Part shown: positions 26,692 to 34,269 of the stretch, piece after piece
Layout: the number at the start of each line of letters is the position of its first letter
Numbering within the stretch: the first letter of the stretch is position 1
Source of the DNA: Desulfobacterales bacterium
GTDB taxonomy: Bacteria; Desulfobacterota; DSM-4660; Desulfatiglandales; Desulfatiglandaceae
Assembly (NCBI GenBank): GCA_014382905.1
Contig: JACNIU010000332.1
Span: 1-57,080 of the forward strand
Direction of reading: 5' to 3'
DNA: 57,080 nt
Made by a program: the position numbers and the translations under genes
The notes under the pieces: model-generated
The model's input: the letters and a program-made list of their open reading frames with translations, nothing else
The model's database searches: none
Told to the model about the DNA's origin: nothing

Positions 26692-27552
26692 ATGGAGATT
26701 AAGAAAATTGGTGTTGTTGGCGCCGGCGCTATGGGGAACGGCATTGCGCAAATGGCGGCCCAGATTGGCTGTGAAGTTGTTATGAGAGATATCAAAGATG
26801 AATTTGTCCAGCGGGGCATAAAAAGTATTGACCGGTTTCTTGCCCGAAGCGTTGAAAAAGGGAAAATGGAGGCTGCTGAGAAAGATGCGATATTGGGCAG
26901 GATTAAGGGAACTACTGATTTATCGCTTCTAAAGGATGTCGATTTTGTAATTGAGGCGGTTATTGAAAACCTCGAATTAAAGAGAAGTGTTTTCAGGGAA
27001 CTTGATGAACTCTGTTCGCCTGAGGTGATTTTGGCCTCTAATACGTCATCCATGTCCTTAACCGAAATCGCTGCGGCCACTAAACGCCCTGAAAAGGTCT
27101 GCGGGATGCATTTCTTTAATCCTGCACCGCTCATGAGGCTTGTAGAAATCATCAGAGGATATTCAACTAACGATGAAACGGTGAAAACCACCACCGAACT
27201 TGCAAAGAAGATGGGAAAGGTTACGGTAGAGGTAAAAAAAGACTCCCCCGGCTTTATCGTCAACCGGATTATGATTCCCCATATGTTAGAGGCAATTAAA
27301 ATTGTCGAGGAAGGGATTGCAAGCATTGAAGATGTCGATACTGCAGTGAAAAACGGGCTCAATTATCCGATGGGCCCATTTGAGCTGATGGACTTGACCG
27401 GTATTGATATCGCTTATTTCGTTGCTGAGTATTTTTATAAGGAACTGAACAAGGAATCCAAGTGGGTCTCTCCAAATTTGCTTAAGACCATGATTCGGGC
27501 GAATAAATTGGGAAGAAAGACGGGGGGAGGTTGGTACGAATATAGCAAGTAG
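26692..27552 (+). CDS. hbd: 3-hydroxybutyryl-CoA dehydrogenase
   Basis: A 286-residue NAD(P)-dependent dehydrogenase of the 3-hydroxyacyl-CoA family, interconverting 3-hydroxybutyryl-CoA and acetoacetyl-CoA. The Rossmann motif is GVVGAGAMGNGIAQMAA (residues 7-23). The catalytic region MHFFNPAPLMRLVEII has the active His, and SPGFIVNRIMIPHMLEA with the paired Glu/Asn is intact. The C-terminal dimer domain ends GRKTGGGWYEY. AAGGAGGG precedes the ATG. It is a single gene closed by a strong terminator; no thiolase or crotonase is adjacent. Role in acyl-CoA oxidation or butyrate metabolism fits the ligases at the left edge. Confidence 0.95.
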   Translation: MEIKKIGVVGAGAMGNGIAQMAAQIGCEVVMRDIKDEFVQRGIKSIDRFLARSVEKGKMEAAEKDAILGRIKGTTDLSLLKDVDFVIEAVIENLELKRSVFRELDELCSPEVILASNTSSMSLTEIAAATKRPEKVCGMHFFNPAPLMRLVEIIRGYSTNDETVKTTTELAKKMGKVTVEVKKDSPGFIVNRIMIPHMLEAIKIVEEGIASIEDVDTAVKNGLNYPMGPFELMDLTGIDIAYFVAEYFYKELNKESKWVSPNLLKTMIRANKLGRKTGGGWYEYSK

Positions 27553-27584
27553 CCGTACTGATACCTCATCTTATAGCAACATGG

Positions 27585-27615
27585 AAAAAGGCAGTTCCAT
27601 TAGAACTGCCTTTTT
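27585..27615. terminator. Bidirectional rho-independent terminator
   Basis: An 8-bp stem GGCAGTTC/GAACTGCC (27590-27597 and 27603-27610) with a 5-base loop is flanked by AAAAA on the left and TTTTT on the right. It can end both the hbd transcript and the leftward bS22-like transcript. Confidence 0.93.
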
Positions 27616-27642
27616 CATTTGCGGTTAAGAATGATGGGGAAA

Positions 27643-27732
27643 CTATTTATTTTTATGACGCATTTTCTTGCGGAGTTTTCTGTATTTGTGCTTTGTGATT
27701 TTTTTCCGCCGTTTCTTTACAACACTACCCAT
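27643..27732 (-). CDS. bS22-like / AURKAIP1-COX24 domain small ribosomal protein
   Basis: A 29-codon gene. The product MGSVVKKRRKKITKHKYRK (first 19 residues) continues as LRKKMRHKNK and is almost entirely Lys/Arg/His. It matches the AURKAIP1/COX24 (mS38) family and the actinobacterial 30S protein bS22, whose sequences also begin MGSV(I/V)KKRRK. GGAGG is 8-9 bases before the ATG, and the gene ends just before the bidirectional terminator, both supporting reality. Expected role: a small extension protein on the 30S subunit. It is easily missed because of its length. Confidence 0.85.
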   Translation of the reverse strand: MGSVVKKRRKKITKHKYRKLRKKMRHKNK

Positions 27733-27943
27733 TCGATATGACCTCCATGTGATAATTTATGGGGAACAGATTTAAGAAATTTGGGAATTGTGAATTCAGG
27801 AATGAAAGGTCGGGATTCCTCAACTCAAAATTATATTAATACTAAATGTTCCGGAAGTATGTCAATGCATTTTTTGAGCATGGGTCGTTTTCTGATTTTC
27901 ATGGCAGAGCGCCTCTTTTTTGGGATTACAGATGCGAGTTTAC

Positions 27944-27957
27944 ATAATATATATTAT
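27944..27957. promoter_or_regulatory. 14-bp perfect AT palindrome
   Basis: ATAATATATATTAT is its own reverse complement and lies just past the 3' end of the receiver-GGDEF gene. It could be a weak transcript end or a binding site, or simply AT-rich sequence. Confidence 0.3.
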
Positions 27958-27961
27958 CAGA

Positions 27962-28858
27962 CTAATTGCGTGGCACGCGTTTTAGCCCTTTCCGGTTCTT
28001 TTTACGTTCTTTGAGCTCATAAAGCCGTTGATCCGCTTCCCCAACTAACTCCTCTGCTGTCAGGTTATCGTAAAAGACCGCACAACCAGCGCTTGCAGTA
28101 AGATCGCACGCCTCCTTAATGCCGTTTCTTATTCGGACCGACATCATCTCTGCAACAGTTGCATCGGCTTCTATCAACATGACAGCGAATTCGTCACCCC
28201 CATACCGGTAGCCGGAGTCAACACCTTCTCTGACACTGCCATTGATAATTTTTCCTACCGTTTGCAGGAGTTTGTCGCCGGCCGGATGTCCAAAACTGTC
28301 ATTATATTGTTTGAAACCATCCAAATCAAGCAGGATCAATGCCAGATTGTGGCCTTGTCTTTTCGCCCTTGCAAGCTCACTCCTGAGTCGCGCATAGAAG
28401 TGCCCCTGGTTATAGAGACCGGTCAACGCATCGGTAATGGACAGCCTGTTGAGTTCCTGTCGGATGTTTCGCTCAATTATGGCCCTTTTTATCTTGGCCT
28501 CCAGCTCTTCAATGCTAAAAGGCTTGTTAACGAAATCTGCAGCGCCTGTATTGACTACTTCAACGTAGTTGAACTCCTTTGAGTGTCCTGTCATTGCGAT
28601 TGCAGAAACATCCGGGTGGCTTTCTTTGCTTCGCTTGATCAATTCGAGACCGTCAATAAGCCCAGGCATACGAATGTCAGTAAGGAGAAAGGTATAGGGT
28701 TTTTCCTCGAGTTTATCCAGGGCTTCTTGTCCGGTTCCGACGGCATCGGCTTTAAAACCAAGACGGTTCAACATGGCGACAATCGGTTCTCTCACGAACT
28801 CTTCGTCATCCACCACAAGGATGAACTCACTGCTGTAATTGATATTTTCCACGTCCAT
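27962..28858 (-). CDS. Response regulator with GGDEF (diguanylate cyclase) output domain
   Basis: A 298-residue cytoplasmic protein. The receiver domain (10-130) has the acidic pair D17-D18, phospho-acceptor D61 (LLTDIRMPG), the TGH switch region and NKPFS with the conserved Lys. The GGDEF domain (140-290) has ITDALTGLYNQGHF, LLDLDGFKQYND and an intact RYGGDEFAVML, so synthesis of c-di-GMP is expected when phosphorylated. The inhibitory RxxD site is not conserved (EGVD instead), suggesting no product inhibition at that site. No histidine kinase is adjacent. Organised like the truncated receiver at 14.6 kb, which may derive from a paralogue. Confidence 0.9.
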   Translation of the reverse strand: MDVENINYSSEFILVVDDEEFVREPIVAMLNRLGFKADAVGTGQEALDKLEEKPYTFLLTDIRMPGLIDGLELIKRSKESHPDVSAIAMTGHSKEFNYVEVVNTGAADFVNKPFSIEELEAKIKRAIIERNIRQELNRLSITDALTGLYNQGHFYARLRSELARAKRQGHNLALILLDLDGFKQYNDSFGHPAGDKLLQTVGKIINGSVREGVDSGYRYGGDEFAVMLIEADATVAEMMSVRIRNGIKEACDLTASAGCAVFYDNLTAEELVGEADQRLYELKERKKNRKGLKRVPRN

Positions 28859-29001
28859 AATTGATAGTCTCGTTGGAAGTCAAAAAATAGCTTTTTACGA
28901 AAGTGTTTTGTATTTTGTGTTTGGTGTTTAGCCCCGCAAGGTTCGGAAACGAAGTGATTGACAGATACAATCTGGTTCAAAACCTGTAACACCCACTTGT
29001 A

Positions 29002-30333
29002 TTATGTAAGCTCAGCCCGAAGAGAGTTCAGGAAAGAACGTTTAATATTTACTGTAACTAAAGATCCTATCAGGCTGTTATTTCCATTGAAATTTACCAC
29101 TTTATTGGATACTGTTCTACCTGTCAGTTGCCCGCCTCTCTTGCTCTTGCCCTCAACCAATACCTCTAACCGTTTTCCTTCAAGCTCTTTATTCTTCTTA
29201 AGTGTAATCTCTTTTTGGAGGTCCTGAAGGACGCTTAGTCGCGCCGCCTTTACGGAATCTCTAATTTTATTATTCATTGCTTCTGCTGAAGTGCCACTTC
29301 TGTCGGAATATTTGAATGAGAAAAGCGAATCAAACTCAACATTCCTTAGGAGATCCAGAGTCAGTTCGAAATCTTCATCCATTTCACCCGGAAACCCTAC
29401 CATAACATCGCTTGTGATGGCAATACCTGGTTTGACCTGCCTCAGCTTTTTGATAAGTTCTAAATACGCTTCACGTGTATACCCCCTTCTCATGAGCTTG
29501 AGAATTCGGTTTGACCCTGCCTGAAACGGGAGATGAATATGGGGACAGAGCTTTCTGATGTCATGAAAAGAGTGAATAAGATCGTCGGAAAGATCCTTTG
29601 GATGTGACGTTGTAAAACGGAGCCTTAAAAGTCGATCAAGCCTACTCAATTCGTCCAGAAGGACTCGAAAATTCCACTTTTTGTCCCTCCCGTCCCAGAG
29701 GTAGGAGTTTACGTTCTGACCGAGCAAGGTGATCTCTTTGATTCCTGCAGTGAGTAGATTTTCCACCTCAATCAAAATCTCATGGGGTGATCTTGAGATC
29801 TCTCGTCCTCTGACATAGGGAACAATACAATAACTGCAGAAGTTATTGCATCCCTCCATTATTGAGACGTAGCCAGCTACCCTTTTCTCAAAATATCCCT
29901 TGCCGTGTTCCGGGCGGAGTGGTGCCGGATTCGATCCTGCAGCCACAATCCTGCCATGATCTATTTCCACCGTTTTCAGGACCTCCTGAAAGCGGCCCAA
30001 TTCGCGAGGTCCCAGAATGAAGTCAATCTCAGGGAATCTTTTTATCAGATCGAGAGCCTTCATCTGGGCAAGGCATCCGATAACACCAAGGATTAGGTCC
30101 GGATTTTCCTTCTTAATCGAAAACATACGCCCAAGGAAACTGTATGCCTTCTGTTCAGGTTTAGCCCGTACGGCACAGGTATTAAGGAGTATGATATCTG
30201 CGTTTTCCGGTGTATTCACCGGGGAAATCCCGTCCTTGATCATGGCCTGGGCCAGGGAATCAGAGTCATACGCGTTCATCTGACAGCCCATTGTTTTAAT
30301 GTAGAAATGCTTTGGCAATGAAATCTCTTTCAT
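29002..30333 (-). CDS. miaB: tRNA-2-methylthio-N6-dimethylallyladenosine synthase MiaB
   Basis: A radical SAM methylthiotransferase modifying A37 of tRNAs. The N-terminal UPF0004 domain has the second-cluster cysteines (IKTMGCQMN, LLNTCAVR, GVIGCLAQ). The radical SAM motif is CNNFCSYC in IMEGCNNFCSYCIVPYVRGRE. GREISRSPHEI and a C-terminal TRAM domain (LEVLVEGKSKRGGQLTGRT...) complete it. I chose ATG 30333 (443 residues, AGG 9 bases upstream, protein then reads ...HFYIKTMGCQMN). A longer start at 30399 would add 22 residues and falls inside a family-B word repeat. It follows nadK and a DUF4911 gene in a likely operon. Confidence 0.95.
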   Translation of the reverse strand: MKEISLPKHFYIKTMGCQMNAYDSDSLAQAMIKDGISPVNTPENADIILLNTCAVRAKPEQKAYSFLGRMFSIKKENPDLILGVIGCLAQMKALDLIKRFPEIDFILGPRELGRFQEVLKTVEIDHGRIVAAGSNPAPLRPEHGKGYFEKRVAGYVSIMEGCNNFCSYCIVPYVRGREISRSPHEILIEVENLLTAGIKEITLLGQNVNSYLWDGRDKKWNFRVLLDELSRLDRLLRLRFTTSHPKDLSDDLIHSFHDIRKLCPHIHLPFQAGSNRILKLMRRGYTREAYLELIKKLRQVKPGIAITSDVMVGFPGEMDEDFELTLDLLRNVEFDSLFSFKYSDRSGTSAEAMNNKIRDSVKAARLSVLQDLQKEITLKKNKELEGKRLEVLVEGKSKRGGQLTGRTVSNKVVNFNGNNSLIGSLVTVNIKRSFLNSLRAELT

Positions 30334-30394
30334 GAGAAATGCCTGGGGAATGCGCTCGCTGTTCAGTTCAAAAGGGTGGAACTCTTTAACTTTA

Positions 30395-30421
30395 GACATT
30401 TTAGGTACTTTTAATTTTGGG
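30395..30421 (-). repeat. Family-B word repeat across the 5' edge of miaB
   Basis: Minus-strand words AAAAGTACCTAAAATGTCTA then AAGTT lie at the end of the DUF4911 gene and across the longest miaB start. They match the TTTAG-word family seen before ribE and the dCMP deaminase gene. Confidence 0.55.
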
Positions 30422-30634
30422 CACTTGTTTTATTCTCAGCCCTTCATCCTTTTTAAGGGAATCCAATAGCTCAAGGACCATTGCCTCACATCCCGGTGAA
30501 ATCGAAATTTGGATTAACCCAGGATCCGGGCCTATGGTTGTGACGACGGCCATTCCATCGTAAGACTCAAGAGTGAACCTGAGATAACTAATCTGTTCGC
30601 GATCTACAATAAAAACCTGCCTAATGCTCTGCAT
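30401..30634 (-). CDS. DUF4911 domain protein
   Basis: A 77-residue protein (MQSIRQVFIVDREQISYLRF... ESYDGMAVVTTIGPDPGLIQI) of the DUF4911 family, small soluble proteins of Desulfobacterota typically found beside miaB. Function unknown; the context suggests a link with tRNA modification or NAD kinase, which is inference. The ATG at 30634 overlaps the nadK end by 14 bases; a start further upstream would be translated within nadK out of frame. It ends at 30401, just before the miaB region and overlapping a family-B word repeat. Confidence 0.8.
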   Translation of the reverse strand: MQSIRQVFIVDREQISYLRFTLESYDGMAVVTTIGPDPGLIQISISPGCEAMVLELLDSLKKDEGLRIKQVPKIKST

Positions 30635-31508
30635 GCTTATTAAAAGTTGTTCCTCCCCACATAAGCTTGGTCCTGAGGATTTTGAAATAGCTGTGATCAG
30701 GAGGTCTGAATAAGTTGATCTTCTCATCTGATTTATGGATATTTACCAAATCATCATGATGCAGATCAAATCCCACCTGTCCATCAAATGTCAAGATAAC
30801 AGCCTCTTCACTCTCCTTTCCCATCCTTATCCCGATAACAACGCTATCCGGAACAATAATCGGCCGATTTGTTAATGTAAAAGGGCAGATCGGGGTCAGG
30901 ATAAAACTCTCTATCGTTGGATACAGTATCGGACCCCCAGCCGACAAATTGTAGGCTGTCGAGCCCGTGGGGGTTGATATAATAAGACCATCAGCCCTGA
31001 AAGTAGTAAGGACCTCATTGTCGATGGTAACGTCAAGGTCTATGATTCTCGCCAGAGTTCCCTTGTTGATCACCACGTCGTTGAGTACCTGAAAACGGAT
31101 GACCTCTTCCTGATCCCTTATGACCCGGGTTTCGAGCATCACCCTGCTTTCCACCTCCAGTCCGTTGTCAATCATTATCTCTATAACAGGATAGATCCGG
31201 TCTAACGGGATGCTGGTCAGAAAACCAAGACCCCCCAAGTTAACTCCCAGAATCGGAACCCCGTACTGGCCTACCCGACGTGCTGCCCCCAAGAGGGTTC
31301 CATCGCCACCTAAGACAACGACCCAGTTGACCCGCTTTGGGATGCTTGATGACTCCTTGTAAGGCCGGTTTGCAGATTCCTCTGCATCCATCTCCTCGGA
31401 AAAAACCTCGATTCCCCTCTTCCGGAACCACGCGCTTAACTTCTGCGCTTCTATTCTCGCCGGCTCGTGATGATGTTTATAGATTATTCCAACCGATGCG
31501 GAAGTCAT
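30621..31508 (-). CDS. nadK: NAD kinase
   Basis: A 295-residue ATP-NAD kinase producing NADP+. Diagnostic motifs: VVLGGDGTLLGAARRV (GGDGT, near 66-80), GVNLGGLGFLTSIP, the NDVVINKG strand, and TPTGSTAYNLSAGGPI (near 180). It ends with a C-terminal beta sandwich. GAGG lies 8 bases before the ATG. First gene of a nadK-DUF4911-miaB run on the minus strand; the upstream gap contains family-B words (31534-31560). Confidence 0.95.
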   Translation of the reverse strand: MTSASVGIIYKHHHEPARIEAQKLSAWFRKRGIEVFSEEMDAEESANRPYKESSSIPKRVNWVVVLGGDGTLLGAARRVGQYGVPILGVNLGGLGFLTSIPLDRIYPVIEIMIDNGLEVESRVMLETRVIRDQEEVIRFQVLNDVVINKGTLARIIDLDVTIDNEVLTTFRADGLIISTPTGSTAYNLSAGGPILYPTIESFILTPICPFTLTNRPIIVPDSVVIGIRMGKESEEAVILTFDGQVGFDLHHDDLVNIHKSDEKINLFRPPDHSYFKILRTKLMWGGTTFNKHAEH

Positions 31509-31533
31509 AGAACCTCATTTTAATAGTTGTAAT

Positions 31534-31664
31534 TGACTAAAGTTAAAGTGAGCTAAAATTAAGGAATTCTCTCTATTTTAAACATCGGTTCAGTTTGGCC
31601 GAAACAAGCGTGTTAAATTGTATCGCCGAAAGCATACCACAACTTTAGGCATTTTAGGCACTTT
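31534..31664. repeat. Two family-B word clusters between nadK and adenine deaminase
   Basis: CTAAAGTTAAAGTGAGCTAA (31538-31557) lies just before nadK, and ACTTTAGGCATTTTAGGCAC (31642-31661) lies just after the adenine deaminase stop. Both are built from the TTTAG/CTAAA words seen elsewhere in the window. The approximately 80 bases between them show nothing I can name. Confidence 0.6.
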
Positions 31665-31674
31665 GCCTTCTTAG

Positions 31675-33414
31675 CTAATCATCCACAAAAAGCGGAACAA
31701 TTTCAAAGCGATTTACATCCACCAGGCCTTTGTCCGTCAGCTTCAGCTCCGGAATCACAGGGAGGGCCAAGAAAGAGAGCGCCATGAATGGTTCTTCGCA
31801 TTGACAGCCAAGGTCAGACGCTGCGCTCTTGACGACCCTTAGGGATTCCACAACAGATCCCAAGGGGCGATTTGACATAAGACCTCCTATCTCAAGAGGT
31901 GTCGTTGCGAGGGGGGTATTATTGCCTCGTACCACGGCGAGCCCACCCCCCATATCCCTGACTGCCTCGACAGCCCGACAAATCTCCTCATCACTGACAC
32001 CGATCACGATCACGTTGTGGGAATCATGCGCTACGGATGAGGCAATCGCTCCCTCATTGAGCCCAAATCCGTGGACCAGCCCAAGACCGATATTGCCGCT
32101 CCCTTTGTGTCTTTCCACAACGGAGAGTTTCAGCAGGTCGCCGCCAACATCCGTTTTCACGAAGCCGTTTACAGATTCTACCTTTTCATAACGGGTACGG
32201 GTAGTGATCTGGCCTGGCACCAGTTCTATCACCCGTGCTCTCCCCCCGGGGTGCGGAATCCGAAAGTGCTCAGGGCTCAAATGAGCAATTTTCAGAGGTT
32301 TATGCTGATCAACGCGCAAGTCAGATGGGTTCCGGGAAAAATCAATCAGTTCCCCATCTTGAACGACCAGCCTGCCGTCCTTATACACAGAGGCAACATC
32401 AAATTCATTTAAATCGTTCAAGACCACGATATCCGCACGATAACCCGGGGCAATGGCGCCTCTCTGTTTGAGACCGAAGAAGGATGCCGGGTTAACTGTG
32501 GCTAATCGAATTGCCGTAATCGGATCGAGCCCTGACCGAACCGCTTTTCTCAAGACAAAATCGAGATGTCCCCTCATTTGAATGTCTTCAGCATGAAGGT
32601 CATCTGAAACAAAACAGAAACGACCCGAATTCTTTTCGTTAACGAGTGGGAGCAAATCATCAAGATTCCTGGCCGAGGTCCCTTCACGGATCATTACCAT
32701 CATCCCGTTCTCCATTTTTTCGAGGGCCTCTCCGGGATCGGTGGACTCGTGATCTGAACCGATTCCGGCGCTCAGATATGCCTGGAGATCGTACCCACCT
32801 AACATGGGGCAGTGGCCGTCTACAACTCGATTCCTGAAGAGAAGGATTTTTTCAAGCACCTGAGGATCTCCGGCAAGGACTCCAGGAAAATTCATCACCT
32901 CTGCCAGGCCCAGGATACGGGGCTCTTCCATGAGCCCCCTTAAATCAGATGCGTCTAAGGTTGCGCCCGATGTTTCCAGGTGTGTCGCAGGAACACAGGA
33001 GGGCGCCATAAAAAAGATGTCGAACGGGATAGACCGGCTGTCTCTCAACATGTAGTCAATCCCGACAAGGCCCATGACATTGGCGATTTCGTGTGGATCA
33101 GCGACAATTGTGGTAGTTCCATGGGGCAACAGGGCTGCGGCAAGGTTAGAAGGAGAGAGCATGCTGCTCTCTATGTGCAGGTGCCCGTCAATAAATCCCG
33201 GAGAAATCCACTTTCCGCTTACGTCTACCTCGTCTTTTCCGTGGTACTCAAGGCCAAACCCAACAATGACACCATCAAATATCGCCACATCCGATTCCTG
33301 ACTTTTTCCGGAAAACAGGTTTACAACGCTCCCCCCTTTCAGGACAAGATCGGCCGGGATTTGTCCTCTGGCGGCGCGGATTCTTCTCTTCAGTGTTTCA
33401 ATCCTGTCAGCCAT
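31675..33414 (-). CDS. ade: Adenine deaminase
   Basis: A 579-residue amidohydrolase converting adenine to hypoxanthine and ammonia. It shows the metal site GFIDGHLHIESSM (near 73-85), PHEIANVMG, SDDLHAEDIQMRGHLD and the AdeC-specific C-terminal domain with SVAHDSHNVIVIG and the GG.AVV..N segment. Length and domain order are those of bacterial AdeC. Together with the purine nucleoside phosphorylase at 37.5 kb it forms a purine salvage capacity. A 16-base gap separates it from the COG0645 kinase gene upstream, so co-transcription is likely. Confidence 0.95.
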   Translation of the reverse strand: MADRIETLKRRIRAARGQIPADLVLKGGSVVNLFSGKSQESDVAIFDGVIVGFGLEYHGKDEVDVSGKWISPGFIDGHLHIESSMLSPSNLAAALLPHGTTTIVADPHEIANVMGLVGIDYMLRDSRSIPFDIFFMAPSCVPATHLETSGATLDASDLRGLMEEPRILGLAEVMNFPGVLAGDPQVLEKILLFRNRVVDGHCPMLGGYDLQAYLSAGIGSDHESTDPGEALEKMENGMMVMIREGTSARNLDDLLPLVNEKNSGRFCFVSDDLHAEDIQMRGHLDFVLRKAVRSGLDPITAIRLATVNPASFFGLKQRGAIAPGYRADIVVLNDLNEFDVASVYKDGRLVVQDGELIDFSRNPSDLRVDQHKPLKIAHLSPEHFRIPHPGGRARVIELVPGQITTRTRYEKVESVNGFVKTDVGGDLLKLSVVERHKGSGNIGLGLVHGFGLNEGAIASSVAHDSHNVIVIGVSDEEICRAVEAVRDMGGGLAVVRGNNTPLATTPLEIGGLMSNRPLGSVVESLRVVKSAASDLGCQCEEPFMALSFLALPVIPELKLTDKGLVDVNRFEIVPLFVDD

Positions 33415-33430
33415 GCAGTAAACGCCTTTT

Positions 33431-34033
33431 CTATTTCGTCACCTTGCCGATAACAAACCATTCTTCAGTCAGATCCGACGTCGTATCGACAAGAAGATGG
33501 TCAATATTCAAATCAGGGTAGAGGCTTTTCAGGTCTTCTAAGTCCACTGCTTCAAATTTTTTCACATTGTTGGTATATGCCTGCTCTGTCAGTGCATTGG
33601 ATTCGTAATTTTCTTTGGTTCGTTGAGATATTCGCCTGAGCGATACCTCTTTGGGGCATTGCGTCTGCTGGATAATAAACTTCATCCCATATCTGGCTGC
33701 CACCTCTGCGGCGCGACGCCTCAGGGACTGGGTTACGAATGTAGCGTCTAAGATAATGCCCTCCCCCTTTGCTGCTGCTTCATCTGCCATTCTGAACATC
33801 TCGTCATAGACAATCATCCTCTTTTTCATGCTGGCAGCCACCTTTTCATCGAAGATATCCTCATTCTTGAGCACTTCAAGTCGGATCAGGTCTGATCTCA
33901 GAATCTTGTAGCCTTTTATCTCGGCGATGACCTCTGTGGTCTCTGTCTTGTAGGATGCGGGGAGTCCGCAAGCTATCAGGACGGTTTTAGGGCCCAACTC
34001 GTTTTTCATAAAATCGACAAAAGGTTCCCTCAT
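33431..34033 (-). CDS. COG0645-type predicted P-loop kinase with altered Walker A
   Basis: A 200-residue AAA_33/zeta-toxin-like kinase domain protein. The Walker A reads GLPASYKT at 23-30, so the second glycine of GxxxxGK(S/T) is replaced by Tyr. Downstream features look normal: LRSDLIRLEVL (DxxR substrate site) and a lid with LRRRAAEVAARYG and SLRRISQRT. AAGGAG lies 7 bases before the ATG. In many bacteria this domain is the C-terminal half of a protein whose N-terminal half is the COG2187 kinase-like domain encoded just upstream here (34265-35265), so the two products probably act together. Not a toxin: no antitoxin partner is seen. Confidence 0.8.
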   Translation of the reverse strand: MREPFVDFMKNELGPKTVLIACGLPASYKTETTEVIAEIKGYKILRSDLIRLEVLKNEDIFDEKVAASMKKRMIVYDEMFRMADEAAAKGEGIILDATFVTQSLRRRAAEVAARYGMKFIIQQTQCPKEVSLRRISQRTKENYESNALTEQAYTNNVKKFEAVDLEDLKSLYPDLNIDHLLVDTTSDLTEEWFVIGKVTK

Positions 34034-34146
34034 AATAACACTCCTTACCTGCCTTGCCTGTAAATTCTCGTATAGTATTTTAAAAAAAATATCCAGGGGT
34101 GGCTATTCCGCAGATCTAAAGCGTTTACGGAGGCGTTACCTGAGTG

Positions 34147-34235
34147 ATCCTTGATGCTGGATGCTTGATCCTGGATGAAAAAGGGTTTGATTCCTTATAG
34201 ATATCCAGTATCCAAAAACCAGTATCCAGTATCAC
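34147..34235. repeat. Intergenic inverted word repeat (family A)
   Basis: ATCCTTGATGCTGGATGCTT and following words (34147-34177) face ATATCCAGTATCCAAAAACC and following words (34201-34235) in inverted orientation, so a long imperfect hairpin is possible. Same words as 7921-7971. The repeat separates the COG2187 and COG0645 genes. Confidence 0.7.
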
Positions 34236-34269
34236 GTCGTAATGAACCCCAGAAATATTATTTTTAAGG

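Noticed and set aside
27781-28014. A 77-codon rightward reading frame
   Set aside because: It runs into the 3' end of the receiver-GGDEF gene on the other strand, has no ribosome site and an odd, low-complexity product.
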